From contig JADKIZ010000009.1 in NCBI GenBank assembly GCA_016722445.1, positions 1 through 64,000 on the forward strand: a DNA stretch of 64,000 bases, in the 5' to 3' direction. Below are positions 38,687 through 48,076 of this stretch, piece by piece. The notes beneath the pieces were generated by a model. That model made no database searches and had not been told where the DNA came from. It saw only the letters and a program-made list of their open reading frames with translations. The stretch comes from Flavobacteriales bacterium. GTDB taxonomy: Bacteria > Bacteroidota > Bacteroidia > Flavobacteriales_D > Sanyastnellaceae. The position numbers were made by a program, and so were the translations under genes. The first letter of the stretch is position 1. Each line of letters starts with the position of its first letter.

Positions 38687-40666
38687 TTAATTTACTTTCG
38701 ATTCAGCTGAACCACCGGTGCTAAATGACAAAGGAACATTGCTGCCGGCGGGAGAAACTCGCACATATCCCTGCATTTCTTGATGGAGTGCAGAACAAAA
38801 ATCTGTACAATACATCGGGAATATTCCGACCCTGTCCGGCGTCCATTTCAGGGTTTGTGTTTCGCCCGGCATGATCAGCAATTCAGCATTTTGCGCACCT
38901 TTCACTGCGAAGCCATGTGGCACATCCCAATCCTGTTCGAGATTCGTAACATGGAAATAAACCTCATCTCCCATTCTTATCCCTTCAATGTTGTCTGGAG
39001 CAAAATGTGAGCGAATGGATGTCATGTACACATGTATTTGATTTCCTTCGCGTACAACTTTAGCAGTTGGTTCTCCCATTGCCACATATGGATGGTGATT
39101 CTCTTCCAACTTATAAATTTTCACTGAATTATTTTTGATGAGTTCAGCAGGCGCAGCCTGGGCGTAGTGCGGTTCACCAATTGTCGGGAAGTCGTTGATC
39201 AACGTCATTTTATCACCACTGATATCATAAAGTTGAGCACTTTGGGCCAATTCAGGACCAGTGGGCAGATATCTGTCCTTGGTGATTTTATTATAAGCAA
39301 TCACATACTTTGGACTTGGTTTACGTGTGTTTCCGCCAGGCACACATAAGTGACCGACAGAATAATAAGTTGGTGCACGATCAAGTACTTTCAATTCCTG
39401 AATATTCCATTTCACCACTTCACTCGACACAAAAAACGAAGTGTATGCATTTCCTTTTCCATCAAATTCGGTGTGTAATGGTCCGAGACCGGGTTTTTGT
39501 ACTTCACCATAGAGTGCAGCTTCATATTTCACGACCGGAATTCCTTCGAATTCGCCATCGAATGCTTTATCTGCAATGGCCTTTTGTAGTTTATCAAAAC
39601 TGAAAACAGGAATGACTGCAGCCAATTTACCGCTTCCAACGATGTATTCACCTGTGGGATCTACATCACAACCATGAGGAGATTTTGGACAAGGAATGAA
39701 GTAACAGATATCTTTCAATTCTTTTGTGTCGAGTACAATGACCTCATCGCGAATTTCTGAAACAGCAGAATGCGTGCTTTCATCATAACGATTGTGCGCA
39801 TATTTCGTTTTCACTTTCCTGCCCTTTCCTGCAGCCAGATATTCTTCAGCCTTTTTCCAGTTCACCGCCATGATAAAGTCCTTGTCTCTTTGAGATGCAT
39901 TCACTTCGAGAAGCGTATTGGCTTGTTCTGTGTTGTAACAACTGAAAAAGAACCAACCGTGAGATTTCGCTTTACCTGCTCGAGCGAGGTCGAAATTCAC
40001 TCCCGGACATTGCAATTGAAAAGCGATATCCATGGCGCCATCTTCTTTACCAATAGAAATGAAACTGATATAACCTTTGAAATTCTCCTTATAAGTCGAA
40101 ATAGGAATATCACCATTGACATCATCTGCGGGCACACTAAATCGTGTTCCTGCCACAACATACTCTGTGTTTTCTGTTGCGAAAGGCGATGAGTGATTAC
40201 CAGCGCTATTCGGTAGTTCGATGATTTCTGCGGTCCGGAAGGTGGTGAGATCAATCCTCGCAACCCTCGGTGTATTATTGGCATTACCGAAAACCCAACG
40301 TCCGTCTATTTCACCGTTGGTTTGAGATAATTCGGGATGGTGAAGATCGTCCCATGGAACAATACCATGTGAAGTATTTAGCATACCTTTTGTTTCTTCC
40401 GCATATCCATATCCCTTTTCAGGATCTACTGAAAAAACAGGAATGACACGTAACAATCGACCACTAGGTATTCCATACACGGCCATTTGTCCAGAGAAAC
40501 CACCAGAGACAAAATTGTAGTATTCGTCATATTGCCCGGGTGGTACAAAGGCTTTGATAGCAGCGTCAGCACTCACGGCATTGTTCATGTTCTTCGGTTT
40601 ACAACCTAAAAAAAGACATGCGCCAGCCAGTATCATGGCTCCAGCCATGAAAAATCTATTGTTCAT
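38687..40666 (-). CDS. nosZ: Clade II nitrous-oxide reductase NosZ
   Basis: NosZ reduces N2O to N2 in the periplasm. The 659 residues start with a Sec/lipoprotein-type signal (LFLGC, Cys22) and no twin-arginine motif, the mark of clade II. The beta-propeller supplies the CuZ histidines, including DDLHHPE at 107-112 and downstream His residues. The C-terminal cupredoxin CuA site is CTDFCSALHQEM (Cys620, Cys624, His628, Met631). GEPHYAQAAPAEL is a further conserved stretch. It is followed by the fasciclin, NosL, NosD, NosF and NosY genes. Confidence 0.96.
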   Translation of the reverse strand: MNNRFFMAGAMILAGACLFLGCKPKNMNNAVSADAAIKAFVPPGQYDEYYNFVSGGFSGQMAVYGIPSGRLLRVIPVFSVDPEKGYGYAEETKGMLNTSHGIVPWDDLHHPELSQTNGEIDGRWVFGNANNTPRVARIDLTTFRTAEIIELPNSAGNHSSPFATENTEYVVAGTRFSVPADDVNGDIPISTYKENFKGYISFISIGKEDGAMDIAFQLQCPGVNFDLARAGKAKSHGWFFFSCYNTEQANTLLEVNASQRDKDFIMAVNWKKAEEYLAAGKGRKVKTKYAHNRYDESTHSAVSEIRDEVIVLDTKELKDICYFIPCPKSPHGCDVDPTGEYIVGSGKLAAVIPVFSFDKLQKAIADKAFDGEFEGIPVVKYEAALYGEVQKPGLGPLHTEFDGKGNAYTSFFVSSEVVKWNIQELKVLDRAPTYYSVGHLCVPGGNTRKPSPKYVIAYNKITKDRYLPTGPELAQSAQLYDISGDKMTLINDFPTIGEPHYAQAAPAELIKNNSVKIYKLEENHHPYVAMGEPTAKVVREGNQIHVYMTSIRSHFAPDNIEGIRMGDEVYFHVTNLEQDWDVPHGFAVKGAQNAELLIMPGETQTLKWTPDRVGIFPMYCTDFCSALHQEMQGYVRVSPAGSNVPLSFSTGGSAESKVN

Positions 40667-40701
40667 GATTATTTTGTTTTAGTTACTTATTCGAGGAGGA
40701 C

Positions 40702-41188
40702 CTATTTGACACCGTCATTCTTCCTCATGTATTCATAAAGAGATAAAGCTTCATCATCAGCTAAACTTTGATTGGGCATTCGCACCAGACAAATTTCTAG
40801 TTGAGCTTGTGCTTGTGGATCTTTATTCAGCATTTCATCCGTGTTGGTCATGAAATTCAAAATCCATTCAGCCTTCCTGCGAGCTGTGACTCCTTTCCAT
40901 CCCGGTCCAACTAGCTTTTCATCCGTGAGTTTATGACAACTTGCACATTTCACATTGAATGACTTTTCTCCAGTTGTCGCAAGGCTGGCATTCAAATCAG
41001 GATTAACAGTTACATTTTGGAATTTTCCGATTCCTCGTTCAGGATCATAGCTCGGATTTTCCTTTGGTTTAGATTCTTCCGCTGGAGTAGATTTTGTGTC
41101 AGCCGCAGGGGTGATTCCAGAATCACTTCCCACAGGCTATCATCAAAAAAGCCATGGATACAATGATCAATTTCAAAAAGGCTTTCAT
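40702..41188 (-). CDS. Cytochrome c lipoprotein, probable electron donor to NosZ (one-base gain at 41127)
   Basis: The true start is the ATG at 41188, giving MKAFLKLIIVSMAFLMIAC (lipobox MIAC). Deleting one T at 41127-41128 joins ACG to SDSGITPAADTKS. A Pro/Lys/Glu-rich linker precedes the haem motif CASCHK, then KLVGPGWKGV and a distal Met region (RMPNQSLADDEALSLYEYM). This is a single-haem class I domain. It is the first gene of the nos operon, 35 bases before nosZ. Confidence 0.88.
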
Positions 41189-41300
41189 ATTCTTTTGTTT
41201 TGAATTTTTGCAACATTAAAAGCACTCCTTTGGTCAAAAATGCGTTCAATCAGTTTTTAACCTCGGCTTCTAAAGAAGGTTGGATTTTCAGACCTCAACG

Positions 41301-41384
41301 TGATATAAACCCCCATTTAACGTACATTTAACGTACATTTCACGCAGTTTGAACAGTTGTCACTGCACCGTGTGATATTTATCA
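41301..41384. promoter_or_regulatory. Candidate control region between the nos operon and Crp/Fnr gene
   Basis: Two exact 11-bp direct repeats CATTTAACGTA (41314-41324 and 41325-41335) and a third, degenerate CATTTCACGCA (41336-41346) form a one-helical-turn array. A TGATA-N2-TATCA palindrome lies at 41373-41384, and a related half site TGATATAAAC at 41301-41310. These are plausible operator sites for the adjacent Crp/Fnr protein or an OmpR-type regulator. The rest of the 41189-41455 gap shows no gene. Confidence 0.5.
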
Positions 41385-41455
41385 TCAGTCCAACTCATCG
41401 TACTCATCACGTACCATTTTTTCAGATATAAACTTTGTATCAAGCAATCCCCATC

Positions 41456-42055
41456 ATGTTAAATTCAGACATACTCATAAAATACGGTGCTACAATCAAA
41501 ATATTCAAAGAAGGTGAAGTCATTTTCGCAGAGGGAGATGATTGCCATTATTTCTATCAACTAATCAGAGGAACTGTGAAATGGACAAACTATGATTCCG
41601 ATGGAGGAGAAATGATTCAAGAATTCATCAGTGAAGGAAATTCGTTTGGTGAACTCCCCTTGTTTGATGGTTTGCCATACGCAGCAACTGCAATTTCCGA
41701 ATCCATCTCAGAATTATATCGATTGCCTAAAGAAAAATTCGATAAGCTAATCGAAGAGAATCCACAAGAACTCAAAAAACTCACACAACTGTTTGTGAAA
41801 CGTCTGCGCTTCAAATTCATGATGCTCAGAGAATGTTTAGGCAAAGAGCCGGAAAACAGGGTAAGATCACTTTTCAAATACTTACGTGAGTCGTCAAAAA
41901 ATTTGGATCCAAACAGTAACCAAATCACATTGTCCAGACAAGAAATAGCAAGCATGATTGGACTGCGAGTAGAAACCGTGATTAGAACGGTCAGGAAAAT
42001 GAATGATAGCGGAGAAATTAAGATTCTACACGGTAGAATATTTTTACCCAACTGA
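41456..42055 (+). CDS. Crp/Fnr-family transcription regulator
   Basis: The ATG at 41456 begins a 199-residue protein. The N-terminal cyclic-nucleotide-binding-like beta barrel has VIFAEGDDCHYFYQLIRGTVKW and FGELPLFDGLPYAATA. The C-terminal helix-turn-helix has ITLSRQEIASMIGLRVETVIRTVRKM. The four N-terminal cysteines of oxygen-sensing FNR are absent, so it may be an NO- or cofactor-sensing member (NNR/DNR-like) or another type. It diverges from the nos operon and is the obvious candidate regulator. Confidence 0.9.
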   Translation: MLNSDILIKYGATIKIFKEGEVIFAEGDDCHYFYQLIRGTVKWTNYDSDGGEMIQEFISEGNSFGELPLFDGLPYAATAISESISELYRLPKEKFDKLIEENPQELKKLTQLFVKRLRFKFMMLRECLGKEPENRVRSLFKYLRESSKNLDPNSNQITLSRQEIASMIGLRVETVIRTVRKMNDSGEIKILHGRIFLPN

Positions 42056-42109
42056 GTCCAGTCATAAATTATCTGCTCAACAGAAAATTATTTCGCATCC
42101 ATTAAGGAT

Positions 42110-43342
42110 ATGAATAATCGCCGACACTTCCAATACGCGTTGTTAAACCTTGCACTATTATCCGTCATCGGATTTATTCTGCGATATAAAATAGTTTTCA
42201 GTTTGCCTTGGATAGATCAAAAACATCTCCTCCACGCGCATTCCCATTTCGCATTCAGTGGTTGGATTGCTCAGGCAGTAATGGTCATGATCATTCATGT
42301 TTCCTGCATCGGTTCGTCCGGTGTAAAATCGAAGATTGTCAGGTTATTGCTCAACACAAATTTGTTTGCTGCCTATGGCATGCTCATTTCATTCTCGATA
42401 CAAGGTTATGGAACGATATCTACAACATTTTCGACGCTTTCCATTCTTGTATTGGCTGCGTTCGGGTACATATATTTCAAAGATTCACATCAAACATTTC
42501 GGCGAAGTCACATTGGCGAATTGATCTCGTCGGGAGTAATTTATGGTCTTCTTTCATCAGTAGGTGCTTTCGCCTTGGGCATGTTGATGATGACGAAAAC
42601 TGCGGATGAAAAATTATATCTCTTTGCATTGTACTTTTTTCTTCATTTTCAATACAATGGATTTTTCATTCTCACCTGCATAGGCTTGTTCCTATTTATA
42701 CTGGAGAAAACTGAGATCACTTTGCCCCGTATCAAAATGCTCAGCAGATTGATGATCTTATCGGTGATTCCTTCCTATTTCCTTTCTGTCTTATGGGCGC
42801 CATTGCCAATGATATTGTATCTAACGGTCGTTGCGGCGGCACTGGTGCAAGCATTGGTCATTGGGTATATCATTTTTACGGTGTACCGTCAAAGAAAATT
42901 CATCGCTCAACGTTTCAGTCCATTCAATAAGACAGTGATATTGTTGGCCACAGCAGCATTCATCATCAAACTCATTCTCCAACTTGGATCGACCATACCA
43001 GCTTTGAGTACTTGGGCCTATGGATACCGACCGATCGTCATCGGATATCTACACCTTGTATTATTGGGGGTGATCACTCTTTTCCTTCTTGCCATCGCCA
43101 TTCATTGGCAATGGATCAGAATTCATGTCATCACCAAAACCGGAATGATTGTATTTATTTCGGGTTTGATTCTCAATGAGCTTGGATTACTTATTCAAGG
43201 ATTGTCTGCGATTGCATTATTTGACGCCTCATATGCAGGATACCTGTTGTTGTTTGCAGCCTTTCTGATGATGATCGGTTTGATCACCTTGTGGGTAGGC
43301 AACAGAAACGAGACGTCAGTGGTGCATTCCACCATCAAATAA
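42110..43342 (+). CDS. Polytopic membrane protein with haem-copper-oxidase-like histidines
   Basis: The 410-residue protein has about 12 hydrophobic helices. Histidines occur where haem-copper oxidase and NnrS-like proteins place ligands: HAHSHFAFSGW at 42-52, FLHFQYNGFF (His179) and GYLHLVLLG (His315). I do not recognise a named family. It lies 55 bases after the Crp/Fnr gene on the same strand, next to the nos operon, so a role in N-oxide metabolism is a reasonable guess only. Confidence 0.75.
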   Translation: MNNRRHFQYALLNLALLSVIGFILRYKIVFSLPWIDQKHLLHAHSHFAFSGWIAQAVMVMIIHVSCIGSSGVKSKIVRLLLNTNLFAAYGMLISFSIQGYGTISTTFSTLSILVLAAFGYIYFKDSHQTFRRSHIGELISSGVIYGLLSSVGAFALGMLMMTKTADEKLYLFALYFFLHFQYNGFFILTCIGLFLFILEKTEITLPRIKMLSRLMILSVIPSYFLSVLWAPLPMILYLTVVAAALVQALVIGYIIFTVYRQRKFIAQRFSPFNKTVILLATAAFIIKLILQLGSTIPALSTWAYGYRPIVIGYLHLVLLGVITLFLLAIAIHWQWIRIHVITKTGMIVFISGLILNELGLLIQGLSAIALFDASYAGYLLLFAAFLMMIGLITLWVGNRNETSVVHSTIK

Positions 43343-44282
43343 ATTGTTCCAGGATTTCAATCCGGCGTTCAATCGGAGGATGCGTTGCAAACAATCCGGC
43401 AATACCGAATTTTCTTCTATTTCCCAACTTTGGATGTTCAATGAATAACTGCGCAACATCTTCACGCTGCACTGCTTCTATAGATGGATTTTCATTGATT
43501 TTTCGCAGAGCCATAGCGAGAGCATATGGTCTTTTGGTCAATTCGGCGCTTCCCGCATCAGCAAGATATTCGCGACTACGGCTGATTCCAAAACGAAGCA
43601 ACAGTGAAATAAAATAGGCCACCACACTCACCAGCATGACGAACAATAAAATGGGCACACCTCCACGATCGCTTTTGTCCGACCGAAAAAGGCGCATGAC
43701 CGCTTCGGTAATAAATGCGAATATTCCCACAAAAATGATGGAAATGATGAGTAGCCTTACATCACCATTTCGAATGTGGGTTATTTCATGTGCAATAACA
43801 GCTTCTAGTTCGTCATCATCAAGTTCATCGATGAGTCCTCTGGAAACAGTAATCGCATAAGTACGCTGATCAATACCGCTTGCAAAGGCATTCAAAGATT
43901 CGTCTTCGATGATATTGATTGCCGGCATTTTCATGCCGATTTGAATACACAGGTTTTCCGTAAGATTGTATACCCTCAAATTTTCGGATCGCGCTAAAGG
44001 TTTGGCAGATGTGGCTCTGCGGATCATCGATGCATGAAATATCCATGCAATGAGAAACCAAAGACTTACAAAAAGCAAGATGATGATACTAACCGGAATA
44101 AAAGTTTCATTGATCCAATACCAAGAAAAGACATGATCAGTCAGTTCTGTATCCATCCAATAAGAAATAGCCAACAGGACCACATATCCGATTGAAAGCA
44201 ACAACACGGGAAACGATATCAACAATAGAACCGAACGCACATTGTTCCTTCTTCGTTGCGATTCTATTCCGATGTACTTCAA
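43335..44282 (-). CDS. M48 family metalloprotease (HtpX-like)
   Basis: HtpX-type proteases degrade misfolded membrane proteins. The 315 residues show two N-terminal helices, MPAINIIEDESLNAFASG, the zinc motif HEITH at 165-169 with the following NGD, then two further helices and SREYLADAGSAELTKRP, which provides the third zinc ligand. It ends FATHPPIERRIEIL. It is next to a LemA gene, a frequent pairing. Confidence 0.93.
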   Translation of the reverse strand: MKYIGIESQRRRNNVRSVLLLISFPVLLLSIGYVVLLAISYWMDTELTDHVFSWYWINETFIPVSIIILLFVSLWFLIAWIFHASMIRRATSAKPLARSENLRVYNLTENLCIQIGMKMPAINIIEDESLNAFASGIDQRTYAITVSRGLIDELDDDELEAVIAHEITHIRNGDVRLLIISIIFVGIFAFITEAVMRLFRSDKSDRGGVPILLFVMLVSVVAYFISLLLRFGISRSREYLADAGSAELTKRPYALAMALRKINENPSIEAVQREDVAQLFIEHPKLGNRRKFGIAGLFATHPPIERRIEILEQFI

Positions 44283-44322
44283 GGAATATGAATGAAGCGT
44301 TATAGTTTGTGGAGAGAATAGA

Positions 44323-44883
44323 TCAGAATTTCACGACAGGAGGTTCTTCCATACGCTGCCTGGTGTCCTTTCCAAGATCGAAAAACAATTCCCGTTTGAA
44401 ATTGCCAAAACCTGCAACCATATTTCCGGGGAAAGTTTCCACCGCATTGTTGTATTCAGTTGTTGCTCCATTGAAAAATCTACGACTTGCGGCCAGTTTA
44501 TTTTCAATGTCACCCAACTCTTCCTGCAAACGCATGAAGTTGACATTCGCCTTCAGTTCAGGATAAGCTTCAATTTGAACACGTAAACCTGCGAGTACAT
44601 TGGTAAGTTGTTGTTCAGCTACAATCTTATCATCAACGGTTTTGGCGCTCATGGCGGCAGATCTTGCCTCAGTGACACGGATCAAAATATCCTTTTCATG
44701 TGATGAATATCCTTTCACCGTTTCAACCAATTGAGGTACGAGGTCATGTCTTTGACGTAGTTGAACGTCGATATCCGCAAATGCATTTTCGCGTCGGTTG
44801 CGCAATCGCACGAGTCCATTGTAGGTTGAAATGACCCAAATGACTGGGACAATGATGAAAACTAAAAAAATAATGATATACAT
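44323..44883 (-). CDS. LemA family protein
   Basis: The ATG at 44883 gives 186 residues with one N-terminal helix (MYIIIFLVFIIVPVIWVI). STYNGLVRLRNRRENAFADID and QLRQRHDLVPQLVETVKGY are the classic LemA core, followed by long helices and an NNAVETFPGNMVAGF segment. LemA proteins accompany HtpX/M48 proteases. The gene is upstream of the protease on the same strand. Confidence 0.93.
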   Translation of the reverse strand: MYIIIFLVFIIVPVIWVISTYNGLVRLRNRRENAFADIDVQLRQRHDLVPQLVETVKGYSSHEKDILIRVTEARSAAMSAKTVDDKIVAEQQLTNVLAGLRVQIEAYPELKANVNFMRLQEELGDIENKLAASRRFFNGATTEYNNAVETFPGNMVAGFGNFKRELFFDLGKDTRQRMEEPPVVKF

Positions 44884-44964
44884 ATGGAAGAGAAAAATTT
44901 GAGCAGTAAAGTAAGTGATATTTTGCCCATTTCGAGGCATAAAATTCGTGAAAGCATCAGGATT

Positions 44965-44996
44965 TTTGTTTTCGTATGTCTGTGCAGTTAAATTTG
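44965..44996 (+). promoter_or_regulatory. Promoter of the T9SS protein gene at 45024
   Basis: TTTG at 44965-44968 and TAAATTTG at 44989-44996 are separated by 20 bases, a full match to the Bacteroidota TTTG-N19/20-TAnnTTTG promoter. The ATG lies 27 bases downstream. This is the best promoter match in the window. Confidence 0.6.
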
Positions 44997-45023
44997 TACA
45001 AACCGTCAATTCATTCAAACCAC

Positions 45024-45895
45024 ATGAAAAAACTTTACCCTCTACTTGCATTCATTTTTGCATACACAATTGGTCAAGCCCAGAGCATTCCAAATCCTGG
45101 ATTTGAAACCTGGAGCAATCCCAACGGATACAATGTACCACAAGGTTGGGGAACATTGAATGATGCCACATCGGAAGTAGATATTTTTACCTGTGCACAG
45201 GGAGCACCTGGCAATCCCGGTGACTATTACCTTAAACTCACGTCCAGAAATATTTCAGGCTTCGGTGTGATACCTGGTATTGCGGTGAGCGGTATAGTGA
45301 ATGTCACCACTTTTCAACCAGTTTCAGGTTTTGCCTATACACAACGACCACTGGCGTTGACAGGTGCTTGGCAATACATGGGTATGTCGGCGAATGACAT
45401 CGGTTATGTTTCTATTTCACTCACCAAATGGGATGATTTGAATTCCGTATCTATTCCAATTGGTACCGGTTACGCAAATCTCACTGGTATGGAAATGAGT
45501 TGGGTTAATTTCAGTATTCCGATTGACTACACCTCTGATCTGTTTCAGACAGTTGCATGATTGTGATGTCGGCAAGTGGAACGACTCCAGCCAACAACAG
45601 CTTTTTGTATGTGGACAACCTGGCATTCGAGTTACCTGCGGGAGTGGACGAAAACCAAACTGAAGTTTCGTTTTACGCATATCCGAATCCTTTCAATGAC
45701 CAAATTACTATCGACTTGCCACAGGAGCAATGGATAGATCAACTCACCATTTCAAATCAAGCAGGTGAAATTGTTTTTCAAACAGGACAAACACGAAAAA
45801 TCAGATTTGAATTGGCAGGCCTTGCTTCCGGAATCTACTTCGTACAAATTATTTCAGATGGTGTGGTTTCAAGACAAAAGTTGCTGAAGCAATAA
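45024..45895 (+). CDS. Secreted protein with T9SS type A sorting domain (one-base loss near 45546)
   Basis: The ATG at 45024 gives a signal peptide ending YTIGQAQ. The passenger (IPNPGFETWSNPNGYNVPQGW ...) resembles the PCMD/carbohydrate-binding-type jelly-roll domains found in Bacteroidota. Adding one C near 45546 joins DLF to PDSCMIVMSASG. The C-terminus is a type A domain: FYAYPNPFNDQITIDL, LTISNQAGEIVFQ, LASGIYFVQII. It is exported through the T9SS. Confidence 0.8.
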
Positions 45896-45953
45896 CTTCG
45901 GATCAAATCGCCCTTGAAATATCTTTTGAGAAGCGATAGATTTATTATTATTC

Positions 45954-46514
45954 CTAAGCCAACTTCTGAATCTTCTCAATTCTGGCGATTTCCCTTTCGA
46001 TATCCCACACGGTTCTTTCATCTAAAGTTCCGGATCGAAGTGCAAGCAGAAGTTTCCCTGTATCGATCATTTCGCGGGTATTCACTTCTTCGGGTAATGC
46101 TTCGCTGAATTCGTTGTAGAGCATTCGAAACAGGACCATGTAGTATTCTTGAGTGAGGATAAAAGCCTGCATGACTTTGTGCAATTGCTGAAAAGTCCTG
46201 CTGTTCATGGTTTCGAGCTTGAGATGGCTAATTTGTTCTTCGTACTGACTGATCATGGCTATTCTGTCGCCGGGAGAAGAATTCCAATGTCTGATTTCAT
46301 TTCCCACAGGAATTTGCCCACCCAGCAAAATGAATTCAGCCACCATGATGTCCTGAATGGAATTGATCTTTTTGTTGATCAAAGTAGGAACCATGTACTT
46401 CTGGAGGACTTCGTTTTTCAATGCGAACAATTTCTCCTCAATGGCATTGAACAATTCTTCCTGATCAGAAGATTCCGTCAATCCGAATATGGATAAAGCC
46501 TGATTTTTTTCCAT
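45954..46514 (-). CDS. Hypothetical helical protein
   Basis: The 186-residue protein is soluble, helix-rich and without signal peptide or membrane segment. Segments such as EELFNAIEEKLFALKNEVLQKY and WDIEREIARIEKIQKLA suggest long amphipathic helices. I recognise no family. Its start is two bases from an upstream alternative frame of the TlpA gene on the opposite strand. Confidence 0.65.
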   Translation of the reverse strand: MEKNQALSIFGLTESSDQEELFNAIEEKLFALKNEVLQKYMVPTLINKKINSIQDIMVAEFILLGGQIPVGNEIRHWNSSPGDRIAMISQYEEQISHLKLETMNSRTFQQLHKVMQAFILTQEYYMVLFRMLYNEFSEALPEEVNTREMIDTGKLLLALRSGTLDERTVWDIEREIARIEKIQKLA

Positions 46515-46610
46515 GAGTCAAACGTATACGGACAATTCTTCTCAACGTTCCACCTCCGGAGAAAATTCTTATCAAATTCCAAACAGAAAATGTGTGGTCG
46601 ATTGCGGCCT

Positions 46611-46618
46611 TATATTTG
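46611..46618 (+). promoter_or_regulatory. Candidate -7 element of the TlpA-like gene
   Basis: TATATTTG is an exact TAnnTTTG match, ending nine bases before the ATG at 46627. It supports the chosen start. No -33 box at normal spacing was found. Confidence 0.4.
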
Positions 46619-46626
46619 CGATCCTC

Positions 46627-48063
46627 ATGAAAAAACAGCATTATCTGATGAATCTGACGATAGCGGCAATCCTCACATCCTTCGCCATGATGAGTTGTGA
46701 AAATGCGCCAGCCAATAACACCCAAACTGCTGCAGCACCGGACAGTCTTAAAACCCCGGTTTTTGTCAATGGCGTTACAGAAGCCAACAAAGGCAGCAAA
46801 ACCGGACCAGTAGAAGTAAAAGGCCAAATGGCCGCCTTCAAGCAAGGCAAAATCTACCTTTGGGAGTCAACCGGTCGATTGACCAATAAAATAGACAGTG
46901 CGACCATCGCCAATAATACCTTCAATTTCGGTTCGAAAAATTACGAATCTGGTATTTACATGCTCGGAACAAACGACAACAACATGTGTCCGATCGTGAT
47001 CAATCCGGCCGAACCCGTTTGTGAAGTTGGTTTCAAGGCAGGTAATATGGAAGCCGGACTTTATGCCATCCAATCTCGGGAAAATGAAGCATGGGCCAAA
47101 TACCTTTCGAAAGAAGCCGGTTTGCTCAAGGCGATCAAAGATGCGCGTGTGGCAGGCGCCAAATCACCCTCATTGAAAATCCAATACGATCAGCAAGCAG
47201 CGGCGAAAGAGATGGAACTATGGGAATTACAAAAGCAATTGATTGAAGCGTATCCGGGCACATTCACAGCGAAAATATTGACCTGGAAACAGGAACCATC
47301 GAAGACAGATATTCGTCAATATTGGAGCAATATTGATTTTTCCGACGAGAGCATCATCAGAACAAAAGTCCTGACAGATCGCATTGAAAACTTCATGCGC
47401 AGTTTTTCAAAAGGTGAAGAAAGTGGATTCATCAATTGTGTGGCGACAGTAGCGGAAAATGCCAAAGCCAGTGATAAAGTTTTAGAATTTTCATTGAATC
47501 AAATGCTCACCGGATTTTATGAAAGCAACATGGAAAATATTTGTGCATACATCATCGACAATTATGTGAATGGTGATGCATGTGGTGACGCAGATCTCAG
47601 CAATATCATCAAAAGCACAGCAGAGAGTATTCAGAACCTCAGCATCGGCAAAACCCCACCCAATTTCGTGATGGAGAATATGAATGGTGGCACATATGAT
47701 CTCTATGCCAATGCATCCAAAAACAAATACACGCTGATCATGTTTTGGAGTAGCTGGTGCGAACACTGCAAAGGCGAAGCACCAGAAGTGAAAAAATGCT
47801 ATGAAGACTGGCATGGCAAAGGATTCGACATTGTAGGTGTATCTATTGACCGCAACAAACTGCCATGGCAGGAAGCGGTGAAAACCCGCGCATTCGTATT
47901 TCCGAATGTCTGTGGTATGAAAGAATATCAATCACCAGTAGCCAAAGATTACCGTGTTACGCGTACTCCTACTTTTTTCCTGCTTGACAGTGATAAGCAT
48001 ATCGTGCTCAAGCCCAAAGGAATCAAAGAGGTCCAGGCTTTCCTCGCCAAAAACCTCAAGTAA
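46627..48063 (+). CDS. TlpA-like thioredoxin lipoprotein with DUF4369 domain
   Basis: The ATG at 46627 gives a lipoprotein signal ending FAMMSC. The N-terminal part (VEVKGQMAAFKQGKIYLWES ... NNTFNFGSKNYESGIYML) is a DUF4369-type beta domain. A helical middle section follows, then a TlpA/AhpC-TSA domain with WSSWCEHCKGEAPEV, in which the redox pair is Cys378 and Cys381. VSIDRNKLPWQEAV and RVTRTPTFFLLD, with the cis-Pro loop, complete the fold. It is a periplasmic thiol-disulfide oxidoreductase. Confidence 0.92.
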   Translation: MKKQHYLMNLTIAAILTSFAMMSCENAPANNTQTAAAPDSLKTPVFVNGVTEANKGSKTGPVEVKGQMAAFKQGKIYLWESTGRLTNKIDSATIANNTFNFGSKNYESGIYMLGTNDNNMCPIVINPAEPVCEVGFKAGNMEAGLYAIQSRENEAWAKYLSKEAGLLKAIKDARVAGAKSPSLKIQYDQQAAAKEMELWELQKQLIEAYPGTFTAKILTWKQEPSKTDIRQYWSNIDFSDESIIRTKVLTDRIENFMRSFSKGEESGFINCVATVAENAKASDKVLEFSLNQMLTGFYESNMENICAYIIDNYVNGDACGDADLSNIIKSTAESIQNLSIGKTPPNFVMENMNGGTYDLYANASKNKYTLIMFWSSWCEHCKGEAPEVKKCYEDWHGKGFDIVGVSIDRNKLPWQEAVKTRAFVFPNVCGMKEYQSPVAKDYRVTRTPTFFLLDSDKHIVLKPKGIKEVQAFLAKNLK

Positions 48064-48076
48064 TTCTGATCACGAC

